Assembly: GCA_947501265.1 (NCBI GenBank)
Contig: CANMVY010000005.1
Coordinates: forward strand, 62,001 to 126,000
Direction: 5' to 3'
Length of the DNA: 64,000 nt
From: Bacteroidota bacterium
GTDB lineage: Bacteria > Bacteroidota > Bacteroidia > UBA7662 > CANHCV01
A program made the translations under genes and the position numbers. The notes below the pieces were generated by a model, which saw nothing but the letters and a program-made list of their open reading frames with translations, made no database searches and was not told where the DNA came from. This document shows positions 16,994 to 26,407 of the stretch, piece after piece (position 1 is the first letter of the stretch; every line of letters begins with the position of its first letter).

Positions 16994-17646
16994 TAATCTT
17001 GCAGCAAGAAGAGAACAATTTCTTTTGGGCCGTGGGCACCCAAAACCAAGGTTTTTTCAATGTCGGCCGTTCGAGAAGGACCGGTAATGGTAGAAATCAT
17101 GCTGGGCATTTCACCCTGGTACCGTTCACGAATAACATCAAACGCGTCGATGAATTCGGGAACAATTTGATGCGCAAAAGCCACCACCACGTGGATGTGT
17201 GGAATAACGGTAGAGGTTCTTCCCATCATCTGTCGGCTGGAAACGACCACGCTGCCCGAAAGGGCAATTAATGATTCACAGCCGGTAACAACGGCTTCTG
17301 CCTGATCCAATTCGGTATTTTTTTGAACGGGAAGTTGGTATTCATCCGTCCATCGATTCAACCAAGGCTCAACGCAAAATACGTCCACCAAATTTTTCTG
17401 GGTCACCCATTGCCGGAAGAAAGCTGCGAATTCATGGCGGCTGTTGCAATAAATGAATTGACCATTGAGGGAGGTGAAACGTTTTGCGAAAGCAATCGTG
17501 GGATCGGCATCATCGGTCGCGAACAAACCTGCTTCGGGCTGCTCGTTCACTGTTGCCGGAGAATCGGTTTTGGTGAGCAGAGCGGCCCGAATTTTCTTGA
17601 GCATTTGCTCGCGAGCGGTTGTTTGTTCGTTGAACGAGTTATTCAT
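16993..17646 (-). CDS. LUD-domain protein (LutC/YkgG-like)
   Basis: A 217-residue protein with the LUD fold: VTGCESLIALSGSVVVSS and the ending GPSRTADIEKTLVLGAHGPK are typical of LutC/YkgG, a subunit of L-lactate oxidation complexes. The partner iron-sulfur genes lutA and lutB are absent, and the neighbours are ftsH and lpxH. Lone LUD genes beside ftsH occur in Bacteroidota, so the role may differ from lactate use. ATG at 17646 overlaps the ftsH stop by 8 bases. Confidence 0.88.
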   Translation of the reverse strand: MNNSFNEQTTAREQMLKKIRAALLTKTDSPATVNEQPEAGLFATDDADPTIAFAKRFTSLNGQFIYCNSRHEFAAFFRQWVTQKNLVDVFCVEPWLNRWTDEYQLPVQKNTELDQAEAVVTGCESLIALSGSVVVSSRQMMGRTSTVIPHIHVVVAFAHQIVPEFIDAFDVIRERYQGEMPSMISTITGPSRTADIEKTLVLGAHGPKEIVLFLLQD

Positions 17647-19672
17647 CGTTTTTCGGATCTTCTGGGGAAGAAGCGTTTTCGGTTTCGTTATTTTCTGAAG
17701 CGGGTGTTGAAGGTTCTTCCGAGTTCGGAAGTTCGGCCGCTGTAGGTTCGGGAAGCAATTCTACATCTTCGTGCTCGGCAGTTTTTGCAAACGGACGTTT
17801 TCCGATCAAACGTTCAACATCCTTGGTGTAAATCACCTCTTTATCGAGCAATTCCAAGGCGATGCTTTCCAAATGCTCGCGGTGTTCTTCGATGATTTTT
17901 CGAGTTCGGTTGCGAGCATCTTCAATCACTTTTCGAACTTCTTCATCGATCATTTTGGCGGTTTCGTCGGAATAAGGTTTCTGGAACTGGTATTCCCCCG
18001 TTTTGTCGTTGAAACTCACCAAACCGATGCGGTCGTTCATGCCGTACAGGGTAACCATTCCGTAGGCCATTCGGGTAATGCGTTCCAAATCATTTTGGGC
18101 ACCGGTACTCACTTGTCCGAAGAAAATTTCTTCAGCAACACGTCCACCCAAAGCCATGCACATGTTGTCGATGAGTTGTTGAGTGCGGTATAAATACTGC
18201 TCTTTGGGGAGGTATTGGGCATATCCAAGGGCGGCAACGCCACGAGGAACGATGCTTACTTTCACCAACGGATCGCAACCTTCGAGGAACCAACCCACCA
18301 CGGCGTGGCCGGCTTCGTGGTAAGCCACGATTTGTTTTTCTTCCTTGGAGATGATTTTATTTTTCTTCTCCAATCCACCAATAACGCGGTCAATGGCATT
18401 GTTGAAATCGATGGGTTCAATTTGATCTTTTCCATTTCTGGCTGCGATGAGGGCAGCTTCGTTGCAAACGTTGGCGATATCGGCACCGGCGAAACCGGGG
18501 GTTTGTTCGGCCAATTGAACGGCATCAACATCTGCGCTGATGCGCAGTGGACGGAGGTGTACTTTGAAAATTTCTGATCTTCCTTTGATATCGGGAGCAT
18601 CGATGGAAATTTGTCGATCGAAGCGCCCCGGACGAAGCAAGGCCGCATCCAACACGTCGGGGCGGTTGGTGGCAGCAATGATGATGATGCCCAAATCGGT
18701 TCCGAAACCATCCATTTCCACCAACAATTGGTTGAGGGTATTTTCGCGTTCATCGTTTCCACCCATCATGGCGCCTTTTCCGCGTTGGCGTCCAACCGCG
18801 TCAATCTCATCAATAAAGATGATGCAAGGTGCTTTTTCTCGGGCTTGTTTGAATAAATCGCGAACCCTTGAAGCCCCAACTCCCACGAACATTTCAACGA
18901 AATCGGATCCGGAAAGGGAGAAGAAAGGAACTTGAGCCTCGCCGGCTACGGCTTTAGCCAACAAGGTTTTACCGGTTCCGGGAGGGCCTACCAAGAGTGC
19001 GCCTTTCGGAATTTTTCCGCCAAGAGCGGTGTATTTTTTAGGATTTTTGAGGAAATCGACGATTTCCATCACTTCTACTTTGGCTTCATCGAGTCCGGCA
19101 ACGTCTTTGAAAGTAACGTTAACTTTGGCATTTTTCTCGAATAAGGTGGCTTTCGATCTTCCAAAATTGAAGATTTGTCCGCCACCGCCACCGTTCATGC
19201 GGCGAAAGACGAAAACCCAAATGGCGATCATCACCAATAAAGGAAGCAAGTAGCCCAACCATTCGCCGTAATTGGCTCGACGTTCCCATTTCACCTCCAC
19301 TTGGTCGGCCTCGGGAATGTTGTAATGCGTTTGGGTGGTATCAATGTCTACCTCCATGGCATTCACATCTTGCTTGGTAAAGTAGAATTGTGGACTGCTG
19401 CTGGGGGTGCTTTCTTTGATTTTGTGATCTTTGAAAAAAGCTTTCTTGATGGTGATTTCGATGACGTGGACTTCGTCTTTTTTGTACCCCGACAATTTCT
19501 CTACGTGGCCTTTGGCAAGCATTTCATTTCGAAAGACTTTGTAGGAAATTTGTTTTACGTTTTGGTAATCACGGAAAAAGGTGAAATACAAAACAAGTGC
19601 TCCAAAAATGAAGTAAATCCAGTAAAAATTAATTTTTGGACCTTTGATGGGGTTTTTTGGTTGTTCGCTCAT
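17639..19672 (-). CDS. ftsH: ATP-dependent zinc metalloprotease FtsH
   Basis: A membrane-anchored AAA+ protease that extracts and degrades membrane and regulatory proteins. It has 677 residues: an N-terminal helix (about 15-33, [16 protein letters not shown]), a periplasmic domain, a second helix ([18 protein letters not shown]), an AAA domain with Walker A GPPGTGKT and Walker [10 protein letters not shown], the second region of homology [19 protein letters not shown], and the zinc protease motif HEAGH. The C-terminal 45 residues are acidic and low complexity. ATG at 19672 is preferred to the TTG 7 codons upstream. It is 24 bases after rsfS. Confidence 0.97.
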   Translation of the reverse strand: MSEQPKNPIKGPKINFYWIYFIFGALVLYFTFFRDYQNVKQISYKVFRNEMLAKGHVEKLSGYKKDEVHVIEITIKKAFFKDHKIKESTPSSSPQFYFTKQDVNAMEVDIDTTQTHYNIPEADQVEVKWERRANYGEWLGYLLPLLVMIAIWVFVFRRMNGGGGGQIFNFGRSKATLFEKNAKVNVTFKDVAGLDEAKVEVMEIVDFLKNPKKYTALGGKIPKGALLVGPPGTGKTLLAKAVAGEAQVPFFSLSGSDFVEMFVGVGASRVRDLFKQAREKAPCIIFIDEIDAVGRQRGKGAMMGGNDERENTLNQLLVEMDGFGTDLGIIIIAATNRPDVLDAALLRPGRFDRQISIDAPDIKGRSEIFKVHLRPLRISADVDAVQLAEQTPGFAGADIANVCNEAALIAARNGKDQIEPIDFNNAIDRVIGGLEKKNKIISKEEKQIVAYHEAGHAVVGWFLEGCDPLVKVSIVPRGVAALGYAQYLPKEQYLYRTQQLIDNMCMALGGRVAEEIFFGQVSTGAQNDLERITRMAYGMVTLYGMNDRIGLVSFNDKTGEYQFQKPYSDETAKMIDEEVRKVIEDARNRTRKIIEEHREHLESIALELLDKEVIYTKDVERLIGKRPFAKTAEHEDVELLPEPTAAELPNSEEPSTPASENNETENASSPEDPKNDE

Positions 19673-19696
19673 GGTTTTTTTTCTGAATCGCAAATT

Positions 19697-20074
19697 TTAC
19701 GATAGGTTAGGAACGTCAGTTCGTTGGGCATCGTTCCATAAATCTTCTACCCGGTAATATTCCCGTAAATCTTTAAGGAAGACGTGCACCACGGTGTTCA
19801 CGTAATCCATCAAAACCCATTGGGAGTGTTCAATTCCTTCAACGTGCCAAGGTTTGGATTGCATTAACTTTCGAACTTCCTCTTCAATGGAACCTGCAAT
19901 GGCCTTAACCTGGGTGGTTGACGTTGCGTGGCAAACAATGAAATAGTCGGTAACCGTTTCGCCTAATTCGCGTAAATCGAGAATGACAATGTCTGTGCCT
20001 TTTTTTTCTTGAATGCCGTGAACGATGGCGTCGTTCAGCGAATGGATGGGAGTTACTTTTGGAGATTTAGCCAT
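19697..20074 (-). CDS. rsfS: Ribosome silencing factor RsfS
   Basis: Binds ribosomal protein L14 and blocks 30S-50S joining when nutrients are scarce. It has 125 residues with family signatures DIVILDLRE, DYFIVCHATSTTQVKAIA, GIEHSQWVLMDYVNTVVHVF and REYYRVEDLW. ATG at 20074 gives the usual length; the longer reading adds 44 atypical residues. It is first in the long minus-strand run (rsfS, ftsH, LUD, lpxH and so on) and divergent from birA. I see no exact TAnnTTTG box upstream. Confidence 0.95.
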   Translation of the reverse strand: MAKSPKVTPIHSLNDAIVHGIQEKKGTDIVILDLRELGETVTDYFIVCHATSTTQVKAIAGSIEEEVRKLMQSKPWHVEGIEHSQWVLMDYVNTVVHVFLKDLREYYRVEDLWNDAQRTDVPNLS

Positions 20075-20180
20075 GGAAGGTTTCGGTGGAAATTTAATGA
20101 GTTGAAAACGATTGAATGGTTTTTGTTGGCAATTTGCGCTTTTTTTGATTGATTTGCAACCAACAAAAATACACAATCCT

Positions 20181-20924
20181 TTGTCGCTTCCCAACTGTAA
20201 CACCAAAGTCCTCGGACAAGTTTACCAATATTTTAAAGAAATTGATTCTACACAATCGATTTTAAAAAATCTGCCATCGGAAAAATTGGCAGATGGAATG
20301 CTGGTTCGTGCCGGATTTCAATCCCAAGGAAGAGGACAAATGGGCAGTTCGTGGGCAGCGAAGGCGAACGAGAACCTTACTTTTTCGGTGTACATCGAAC
20401 CAAGCAGGTGGAATCTCACTTCCCCTTGGCAATTGTCGATGTGGGTGGCTGTCGCCCTTTGTCAAACCATCCAAAAACTGCTTCCCGAAGCGGAAGTTCG
20501 CATCAAGTGGCCCAACGACATTTTGGTTCATCAAGAAAAAGTTGCAGGAATTTTGGTTGAAAATGCATTTCGAGGAGAGCACTGGCAAAACAGCATCATC
20601 GGAATCGGTTGGAACATCCTTCAACAAAATTTCGATCCTCAATTTTCGGCCACCTCCATGTTCTTGGCTCACGCTACGGTTACCGATCCTTCGGCTTGCT
20701 TGGTTTCCTTTCTGGAAGAATGGGAAAAAGTGCCTTCTGCGCATCTTCAGACTCAATATTTAGATCTTTTGTGGATGAAAGATCGGTGGCAAAGCATTCG
20801 GATTGAACAGGAGGAACGGATGGGATGCATTCGAAATGTGGATGAAAATGGAAGATTGTTGGTGGAATGGGAAGATGGGAAAGTTGAGTCGTACGGGATG
20901 AAAGAACTTCAGTTTTTGCGATGA
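20181..20924 (+). CDS. birA: Biotin-protein ligase (biotin-acetyl-CoA-carboxylase ligase)
   Basis: Adenylates biotin and attaches it to carboxylase carrier lysines. Family motifs: EIDSTQSILK, AGFQSQGRGQMGSSW (biotinyl-AMP loop), VRIKWPNDIL and KVAGILVEN. It is about 247 residues with no N-terminal HTH, so a non-regulatory ligase. No in-frame ATG precedes the conserved part; TTG at 20181, 20154 or 20112 are the candidates. 20181 gives the customary length and lies shortly after a near-match -7 box (TTGATTTG, 20147-20154). It overlaps the TatD-like gene by 4 bases. Confidence 0.9.
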   Translation: MSLPNCNTKVLGQVYQYFKEIDSTQSILKNLPSEKLADGMLVRAGFQSQGRGQMGSSWAAKANENLTFSVYIEPSRWNLTSPWQLSMWVAVALCQTIQKLLPEAEVRIKWPNDILVHQEKVAGILVENAFRGEHWQNSIIGIGWNILQQNFDPQFSATSMFLAHATVTDPSACLVSFLEEWEKVPSAHLQTQYLDLLWMKDRWQSIRIEQEERMGCIRNVDENGRLLVEWEDGKVESYGMKELQFLR

Positions 20925-21559
20925 ATCCCTTCGTAAATGTGCACCATCACGGTCCTTCTTCGGGATCGGTTTCGATTCAGAACTTCGATTATTGGGAAGA
21001 CTTGGAATTCCCTAAAGGATTTTTTTCGGCGGGAATTCATCCGTGGTTTCCACCAACCGAGGAGCAGTGGGATGCTATTCAAAAAGCTTGGGAAGATCCC
21101 CGCTGTTTGGCCTTGGGCGAATGCGGATTAGATCGATTGCGGGGAGTCAAGTTGGAGGAGCAGAAAAAATGGTTCGAGTTGCAGCTCGAATCTTGTGAAC
21201 TTCCCGTTTTGATTCATGCCGTAAAAGTAGATGCAGAGCTGTGGGAGGTTTTTCAAGCTTTTCCATCCAAAAAATGGGTCATTCACGGGGCGATGGGAAA
21301 ATGGGAAAGGTGGAAAAAATTTGTTTCCGAGGGCGTGTGTTTCTCCTTTGGGAAGGGATTGCTGAGCGATGCAGCAACCCAAGAAACTTTCCGAAACATT
21401 CCAATGGAGCAACTTTTCCTAGAAACCGATGCGGCGGATCCGAACTTGCTGGAGTCCATTTATCGCCAAGCCGCCGCCATCAAACAGAAAGAAATGGACG
21501 TGGTGAAGCAAGAAATTTGGAGTAATTTTGCGACTACATTTGAAAAATATGGTACCTGA
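20921..21559 (+). CDS. TatD-family metal-dependent hydrolase
   Basis: A 212-residue amidohydrolase-fold protein: metal-binding VHHHGPSS near the N-terminus, AGIHPWF, LGECGLDR (catalytic Glu), VLIHAVK, WVIHGAMG and the final FLETDAADP. This is the TatD DNase family pattern, shorter than Escherichia coli TatD and with the Bacteroidota compact form. Likely a 3'-5' exonuclease or quality-control nuclease. It is translationally coupled to birA (ATGA) and overlaps the next gene by 11 bases. Confidence 0.88.
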   Translation: MNPFVNVHHHGPSSGSVSIQNFDYWEDLEFPKGFFSAGIHPWFPPTEEQWDAIQKAWEDPRCLALGECGLDRLRGVKLEEQKKWFELQLESCELPVLIHAVKVDAELWEVFQAFPSKKWVIHGAMGKWERWKKFVSEGVCFSFGKGLLSDAATQETFRNIPMEQLFLETDAADPNLLESIYRQAAAIKQKEMDVVKQEIWSNFATTFEKYGT

Positions 21560-22271
21560 TTGGTTAACGAGAACGGAATTGCTCATTGGGGCAGAAAACA
21601 TTGAAAAGCTTCAAAAGGCCCACGTGTTGATCGTGGGATTGGGAGGCGTTGGTGCCGTTGCCGCCGAAATGATTTGCCGAGCCGGGGTTGGAGAAATGAC
21701 CATTGTTGACGGTGACGTTGTTGAAGCCAGCAACCGAAATCGGCAATTGCCTGCTTTGGTAAGTACCGACGGTCAGTCAAAGGCCGAGGTGTTGGGCGCT
21801 CGTTTCCTAGACATCAATCCCGATTTGAAATTGCACATGCGCAATTTGTACATTCGAGATGGGGTGACTTCGGAGTTGTTGCATGCCGCCAAGTACGATT
21901 ATGCGGTAGATTGCATCGATACGTTATCGCCAAAGGTGTATTATTTGTTGGAGTGCATGGAGTTGGGCATTCCCGTGGTTGCTTCGATGGGTGCCGGTGG
22001 AAAATTGGATCCAACGCAGGTGAAGGTGGTAGATATTTCGGAGACGTACAACTGCAATTTGGCGAGATACGTTCGAAAAAAACTGCATCAAAAAGGATTT
22101 TATAAAGGATTGAAAGTGGCGTTTTCGCCGGAGCTTCCCGTGGGAAAAATTACGGTGAATCCGGAAGGCGGCCCCAAGAAATCGACCATCGGAACGATGA
22201 GCTATTTGCCGGCCGCTTTTGGGTTGGCGGTTGCCAGCGTGGTGATTCGCGATTTGATGAAAAAGAAATAA
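21549..22271 (+). CDS. tcdA: ThiF/E1-like protein, probable tRNA t6A dehydratase TcdA
   Basis: A 240-residue E1-like adenylating enzyme. The nucleotide-binding motif VLIVGLGGVGAVAAEMICRA is followed by DGDVVEASNRNRQ, YAVDCIDTLSPK and VASMGAGGKLDPT. The segment YVRKKLHQKG then VAFSPE matches TcdA, which cyclises t6A37 of tRNA to ct6A. TsaE in this window belongs to the same modification pathway. MoeB/ThiF are the alternatives but lack this C-terminal pattern. ATG at 21549 is used; the upstream in-frame start adds 7 residues only. Confidence 0.88.
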   Translation: MVPDWLTRTELLIGAENIEKLQKAHVLIVGLGGVGAVAAEMICRAGVGEMTIVDGDVVEASNRNRQLPALVSTDGQSKAEVLGARFLDINPDLKLHMRNLYIRDGVTSELLHAAKYDYAVDCIDTLSPKVYYLLECMELGIPVVASMGAGGKLDPTQVKVVDISETYNCNLARYVRKKLHQKGFYKGLKVAFSPELPVGKITVNPEGGPKKSTIGTMSYLPAAFGLAVASVVIRDLMKKK

Positions 22272-22274
22272 ACG

Positions 22275-23225
22275 ATGGGAAAGGCTCTGCTCAAAAATCC
22301 AATCATGTCGCTCCTCGTTTTGGTGGGCATGTTGGGATTTTGGGCTTTGTTAGCTCCTTCGAACGATGGCCTTCGGTTATCGTTTCCCGAGGGCAGTTTG
22401 TTGCATGTTTGGCAGCCACCCGCTTGGGCGTTTTCAACCTGGTTTTCGTTGCTTCTCGATTTGCTTTCGGGTCTTTTGCTCATTTTGTTCCTCTTGAAAG
22501 TAGAGTTCATTGAGAGCGAGTGGGGGTGGGTGGCTTTGCAGTTTTTTACCGTGATGTTTTTTGTGCCGGAATGGAGGTGGGGAGGGATTCACCATTGGGC
22601 CTTGCCGATTTTTTTATTCACTTTGTGGCAAATTCAGGATTTGGCTCATGAAAAGAAATTCTTAGTAAAGGGGTACGATACCGGATTTTTATTGGGCTTT
22701 TTGCCGTTGTTAACGCCTTCGTTTTCGTTTCTGCCGGTGGTGATTTTATTGTTGGCCGCGGTGATCGGCACCTTGCGAATTCGAACGTTGATTTTGTTTT
22801 TCTTGGGATTGATTTCGCCCTTGTTTTTGTTCGCCTCGATGTTGTTTTTGGTCGATGCGGAAGCGTTGAATATGGGGCTATTGGAGGAGTACCGCTGGTT
22901 TCTTCCCGATTTTTCGTTTGCGACCAACGATCATTTTTACGGATTAGGTTTCTCGATGGTTTTAACGTTGGGTGTTGCGTTGATTCCGTTGGAGCGTGGA
23001 AAATTGGTTTTTCAGAGAAGGATTAATCAGGCATTTATTTTTGGCGCCCTGGTACTGATGGGGTATGGATTGTTGGTTGGGGAGGGCGCATTGAGTTTTT
23101 GGATGGTGGTTTCGCCTTTTGTGGCGGTGGGTTCGGCGAGGGCCATCAGCAGCATTCGGGTGTGGTGGTTGCAGGACTCGTTGCTGCTGTTGCAGTGGGG
23201 GTTGTTTTTCCTGATGTATTTGTAA
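22275..23225 (+). CDS. Hypothetical polytopic membrane protein (DUF6427-like appearance)
   Basis: A 316-residue protein with about nine to ten hydrophobic helices and few charged residues outside short loops. Its size and pattern recall the DUF6427 family of Bacteroidota, but no diagnostic motif is seen, so this is a loose comparison. It begins 3 bases after tcdA and ends the birA operon; a G/C hairpin follows 17 bases later. Function unknown. Confidence 0.72.
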   Translation: MGKALLKNPIMSLLVLVGMLGFWALLAPSNDGLRLSFPEGSLLHVWQPPAWAFSTWFSLLLDLLSGLLLILFLLKVEFIESEWGWVALQFFTVMFFVPEWRWGGIHHWALPIFLFTLWQIQDLAHEKKFLVKGYDTGFLLGFLPLLTPSFSFLPVVILLLAAVIGTLRIRTLILFFLGLISPLFLFASMLFLVDAEALNMGLLEEYRWFLPDFSFATNDHFYGLGFSMVLTLGVALIPLERGKLVFQRRINQAFIFGALVLMGYGLLVGEGALSFWMVVSPFVAVGSARAISSIRVWWLQDSLLLLQWGLFFLMYL

Positions 23226-23241
23226 ACGGTTGAAACGTTGC

Positions 23242-23265
23242 GGCCGACCTACGTGTCGGCCTTTG
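23242..23265 (+). terminator. Probable terminator after the birA operon
   Basis: GGCCGAC (23242-23248) pairs with GTCGGCC (23255-23261) across a 6-base loop, followed by only TTTG. The stem is strong and the tail weak. It lies between two convergent transcription units. Confidence 0.5.
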
Positions 23266-23308
23266 TATCAGGCCCCGACACCGTAACCAATCGGCCAAAA
23301 TCAATCAA

Positions 23309-26020
23309 TCAATCTACCCAAACCATATCCATCCAAAAGTGAAGCGTTCCTTCTTGGGAGGCTTTGTAGTTCGTGTGCCAATAATTGTTCAATACGTACC
23401 AATAGAGCGGACTCCCCGGTTTCGCCGCTTCCCTTTTCCAACCTTTTGCTCCATTCACTGTATTTTCATCCATCATACCGCCCACTTCCAACAGCGGTAA
23501 ATCCCAACAACGCAGTCTTAACTGGCCGTCACTCCTGCCCAAAACCACTTCCTTTTCCACACAAACGAACTCCCGATTGCTGCCCGCCAACTGCAATTCC
23601 GAACCATACTTCAACGAATCAACCCCGCTTCCGTACAACAAGGTAGTCCAGTCCAACGGCAAGCCAATGTGCAACGATTCTTTGGTGCGAACTTCCTGCT
23701 TTTTTAAATGGTATTCCACCCAAATCCGTTGGTTGACATGATTAAAATGGTACGTCATGCTGCCATAATCCAAACCTTCTAACTCCAAAGAAACCAATAA
23801 GATGCTTTCATTCATTTGGGTAGAAGCTTTCATGCGCTTTACCTTCGGAAAAACCGTTTCAATGGGATTGATCCCTTTTCGGTAGATGAGGCCAAACATT
23901 CCAGCTTCGGTGGTTGTAGCAATGATTTTTTTCCGGTTGATGGTGATGGATTTCAATCCACCGGTGGTGGAATCAATGTCCCAAACGAAGGCTTCCATTT
24001 CTTTGGTTAGGTTTTGATATTCGGCCACCGATTCAGAAATCGGATATTTGTCCATGATCCGATCCATCAAGGCTTGGGCTGAATCCAGGTAACTTTTTTT
24101 GATAGCCCATTGTTCGGTGGTAAACGGAAGGTCGGGATCGCTGATGCTGCACCAGCTTCCCCACGTATGTTCATGGAAAAGAACCAAGTATTTGGTAATT
24201 TGATCGATGTCCCTTTCCCATTCCCCAAATCGCAACTTTTCCTCGGATGGATCTTGCGTTAACCATAGGACTTCCCGAACCAGTTTTCGGGCTTGCATTT
24301 CTTCGGCCACCGTGGAAAGGGCGCCGTCTTCCCAGTAAGGCGTGATTTCTCCCCTTTTCGTTGGAATTTGATTTCCGTATTTTTTCTCAAAGGCAGAAAA
24401 CAATGTAGGAATGTCGTTGACCACCAATTGCGGGTATAAAAACTTGGCATTCCACCCATCAACAAAAGCCGTGAGGTTGGTATCCACAGGTCCGTTGTCG
24501 GCATTTTTGGTGTACCTCAATTGTACCAAATCGTAGGGATAATTTTGAGAGGTCAATTCTTCTACATAATTGGAAATTCGTTTTTCCCACTCCTGCTTTT
24601 TGGTTTTTTCAGGAACATTGTGGAAGTAGGAATATCCTTTCCCCGCCGTCCAAACCAAAAGTTTTTGGGGAGAGGTGGCATGAGGTTTCCAGTAAAACGG
24701 ACGATCGCCCGTGGAATCGATCACGCTTCCTACCCGATCGCCCCGATCGGGCAAATTCCCCACGTAATTGGGACCCAAGGAGAGGTACGGAATCCCGGCA
24801 TCGGTGTACGCCTTCAACGCCGAGTGCGTAATGCCGGGAATATCGGTAATCATGGCCGAATTGATCTTGATTCCCCAAAGAACCTCCAGTTTCTTCCCGT
24901 AATTCAGGTTCCACCGCTGCTCCTCGGTTTGGCATAAGCCGGTAAGCACGTTGGCGTAGTTGGCGGTGAGCACAATGCGTCCGGCCTTGATGGCCGTTAC
25001 CAGCATAGCTTTTTCATTGAGAGTTGCTGTTTTCAAAAACTGCTCAATGCCCCAAAGCGATTCCACGTGCCAACGCGGTTGTTGTTTTCCGGAAGGTTTC
25101 CATTGAAGGGCCATGCGGATGTTGTTGGCTTGAATTTTGGCCACTTCGGGCTGAACATGCGAGTACCCAATGTCGTTGTGCGAGTGGTGAATCAGATGAA
25201 ACTCGAAGGCCCGAATGGGCTTGATTTCCGCAGTGGCAGTGAGGACTTGTTGGTTCGAAATTTTGATGGTAAACGTTTCTTTTCCGGTAAACTCGGGAGC
25301 GTAGGCTTCCGCCTGAATGGCATTGTACCCGGGCTTCAAGGTTATTTTTTGTTGAAGTTGAGACGACGTTAAGGTAACCACTTTGGGCGCCGATTCCGGC
25401 CAATCCACCCACACGTTCACCAAGCGTTTTTTGCTGGCACGGGTCACCAATCCGGTGACCTGAACTTCCATCCGAAGTTCTCGGAAATAGGTGAAAACCA
25501 TCATCCAATCCCGGGAATTCTGATCGTGGCCGGCAAGGGAAAAGATAGGTTTTTCTTCACCCCAGGAACTAGGAACGGTTACGTACAACCATCCAAAACC
25601 ATCTTGATTGAGGTCGAATTCCTTGGCAACGAACTCGTATTTGCATTCTCCTTTTCCAATTCCCGAAATGCGGTAATTCCCTTTTGCTTTGGGTTGGGTG
25701 GTAAAGGTGAAAAGCGAATCGTTGTTGAATGAAAAAGTGAAGTTTCTTGCTCCTGAGCTCGTTCCTGTGGAATGACCCACCAAAAATTCGTAGGTGATGA
25801 ACTTCTTGTTACCGCGGTAGCCCGATCCTTCCCAACGAATTGGACTTTTTCCGTTGCAGCGGGTGAGCATGGATTGGGGTGCGAACTGCCGCAAAGGAGA
25901 GAAGTAGGGAAGGAGTTCACCTTGAAGATGTCGGGTAAAACCCGGAAGGGTGTCGGAAATGGATTGAGCGGAAAGGGTTAAACCCAAAAGGAGAAAAAAG
26001 GTAAAAATGATAGGGCGCAT
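23309..26020 (-). CDS. Exported glycoside hydrolase family 38-like (alpha-mannosidase type)
   Basis: A 903-residue protein with a signal peptide (PIIFTFFLLLGLTLSAQ) and no T9SS domain, so probably periplasmic. An N-terminal beta-rich region (about 20-265) precedes the GH38 catalytic domain, which starts with the zinc-type motif HHSHNDIGYSH (about 279-289) and continues with HVESLWGIEQF and AMITDIPGITHSALKAYTDAG; the Asp of AMITDIPG is the likely nucleophile. The three-helix and beta-sandwich parts follow, ending FWMDMVWVD. ATG at 26020 is preferred to TTG at 26026. It lies 28 bases after the Rieske gene, with a possible promoter of its own. Substrate not readable; alpha-mannosidic glycans are inferred. 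Confidence 0.87.
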   Translation of the reverse strand: MRPIIFTFFLLLGLTLSAQSISDTLPGFTRHLQGELLPYFSPLRQFAPQSMLTRCNGKSPIRWEGSGYRGNKKFITYEFLVGHSTGTSSGARNFTFSFNNDSLFTFTTQPKAKGNYRISGIGKGECKYEFVAKEFDLNQDGFGWLYVTVPSSWGEEKPIFSLAGHDQNSRDWMMVFTYFRELRMEVQVTGLVTRASKKRLVNVWVDWPESAPKVVTLTSSQLQQKITLKPGYNAIQAEAYAPEFTGKETFTIKISNQQVLTATAEIKPIRAFEFHLIHHSHNDIGYSHVQPEVAKIQANNIRMALQWKPSGKQQPRWHVESLWGIEQFLKTATLNEKAMLVTAIKAGRIVLTANYANVLTGLCQTEEQRWNLNYGKKLEVLWGIKINSAMITDIPGITHSALKAYTDAGIPYLSLGPNYVGNLPDRGDRVGSVIDSTGDRPFYWKPHATSPQKLLVWTAGKGYSYFHNVPEKTKKQEWEKRISNYVEELTSQNYPYDLVQLRYTKNADNGPVDTNLTAFVDGWNAKFLYPQLVVNDIPTLFSAFEKKYGNQIPTKRGEITPYWEDGALSTVAEEMQARKLVREVLWLTQDPSEEKLRFGEWERDIDQITKYLVLFHEHTWGSWCSISDPDLPFTTEQWAIKKSYLDSAQALMDRIMDKYPISESVAEYQNLTKEMEAFVWDIDSTTGGLKSITINRKKIIATTTEAGMFGLIYRKGINPIETVFPKVKRMKASTQMNESILLVSLELEGLDYGSMTYHFNHVNQRIWVEYHLKKQEVRTKESLHIGLPLDWTTLLYGSGVDSLKYGSELQLAGSNREFVCVEKEVVLGRSDGQLRLRCWDLPLLEVGGMMDENTVNGAKGWKREAAKPGSPLYWYVLNNYWHTNYKASQEGTLHFWMDMVWVD

Positions 26021-26023
26021 GTT

Positions 26024-26031
26024 CAAAGGTA
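26024..26031 (-). promoter_or_regulatory. -7 box for a leaderless transcript of the GH38-like gene
   Basis: Minus-strand TACCTTTG matches TAnnTTTG and ends 3 bases before the ATG at 26020. No TTG at the -33 distance. Confidence 0.45.
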
Positions 26032-26047
26032 GGAAACAGAACCGATT

Positions 26048-26377
26048 TTAAGCGCCCTTTTCCACGAGTTCATCTGTTCCGATGAGCTGATAAATGCGTA
26101 AAAAATCGCCCTGTCCTTGGGCCCCTTGTCCGGTTTGAAGGCTGTAGCGAAACCGATGTAGGGAGCACACCACTTCCGATTCGTTGCCGAGGTGTTCGGC
26201 AAATGTTCCTCCAGCGTGGGGGCAACGATTTTTAAAAAATACCCAACCTTCTTTGGCAACCACGCCCATCATTTCTCCCTGAGTTGTCGTAACCGGATAA
26301 AACCGATTTTGTACAGGGGCTTCGGGTAAGGTTGAAAGTAAGCGGATCTTTCTTCGAAAAAGGTTGGTCCATTTCAT
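26048..26377 (-). CDS. Small Rieske [2Fe-2S] protein
   Basis: A 109-residue Rieske-fold ferredoxin. Cluster ligands are in NRCPHAGGTF (Cys-x-His) and VVCSLHRFRYSLQTG (Cys-x-x-His), 18-20 residues apart as expected. No signal peptide or membrane helix, so a soluble electron carrier, of the kind that serves oxygenases or reductases; no such partner gene is adjacent. A -7 box ends 5 bases before the ATG and its promoter overlaps that of the divergent tRNA. Confidence 0.88.
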   Translation of the reverse strand: MKWTNLFRRKIRLLSTLPEAPVQNRFYPVTTTQGEMMGVVAKEGWVFFKNRCPHAGGTFAEHLGNESEVVCSLHRFRYSLQTGQGAQGQGDFLRIYQLIGTDELVEKGA

Positions 26378-26407
26378 TGGTACAAAGTTAAAACTGTATT
26401 AGTTTTG
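26377..26407 (+). promoter_or_regulatory. Promoter of the CAU-anticodon tRNA
   Basis: TTG (26377-26379), 20-base spacer, then TAGTTTTG (26400-26407), an exact TAnnTTTG. The tRNA begins 15 bases downstream. Confidence 0.72.

Noticed and set aside
20112-20180. N-terminal extension of birA from TTG at 20112
   Set aside because: It would add 23 residues not seen in relatives and overlap the likely promoter; kept only as an alternative start.
23298-23318. Short tandem AATC repeat at the end of the GH38-like gene
   Set aside because: Only about four units over the stop codon; too short for a phase-variable tract.
25044-25508. Reading frame of 154 codons within the GH38-like gene
   Set aside because: Lies in another frame of a recognised catalytic domain, without motifs of its own.
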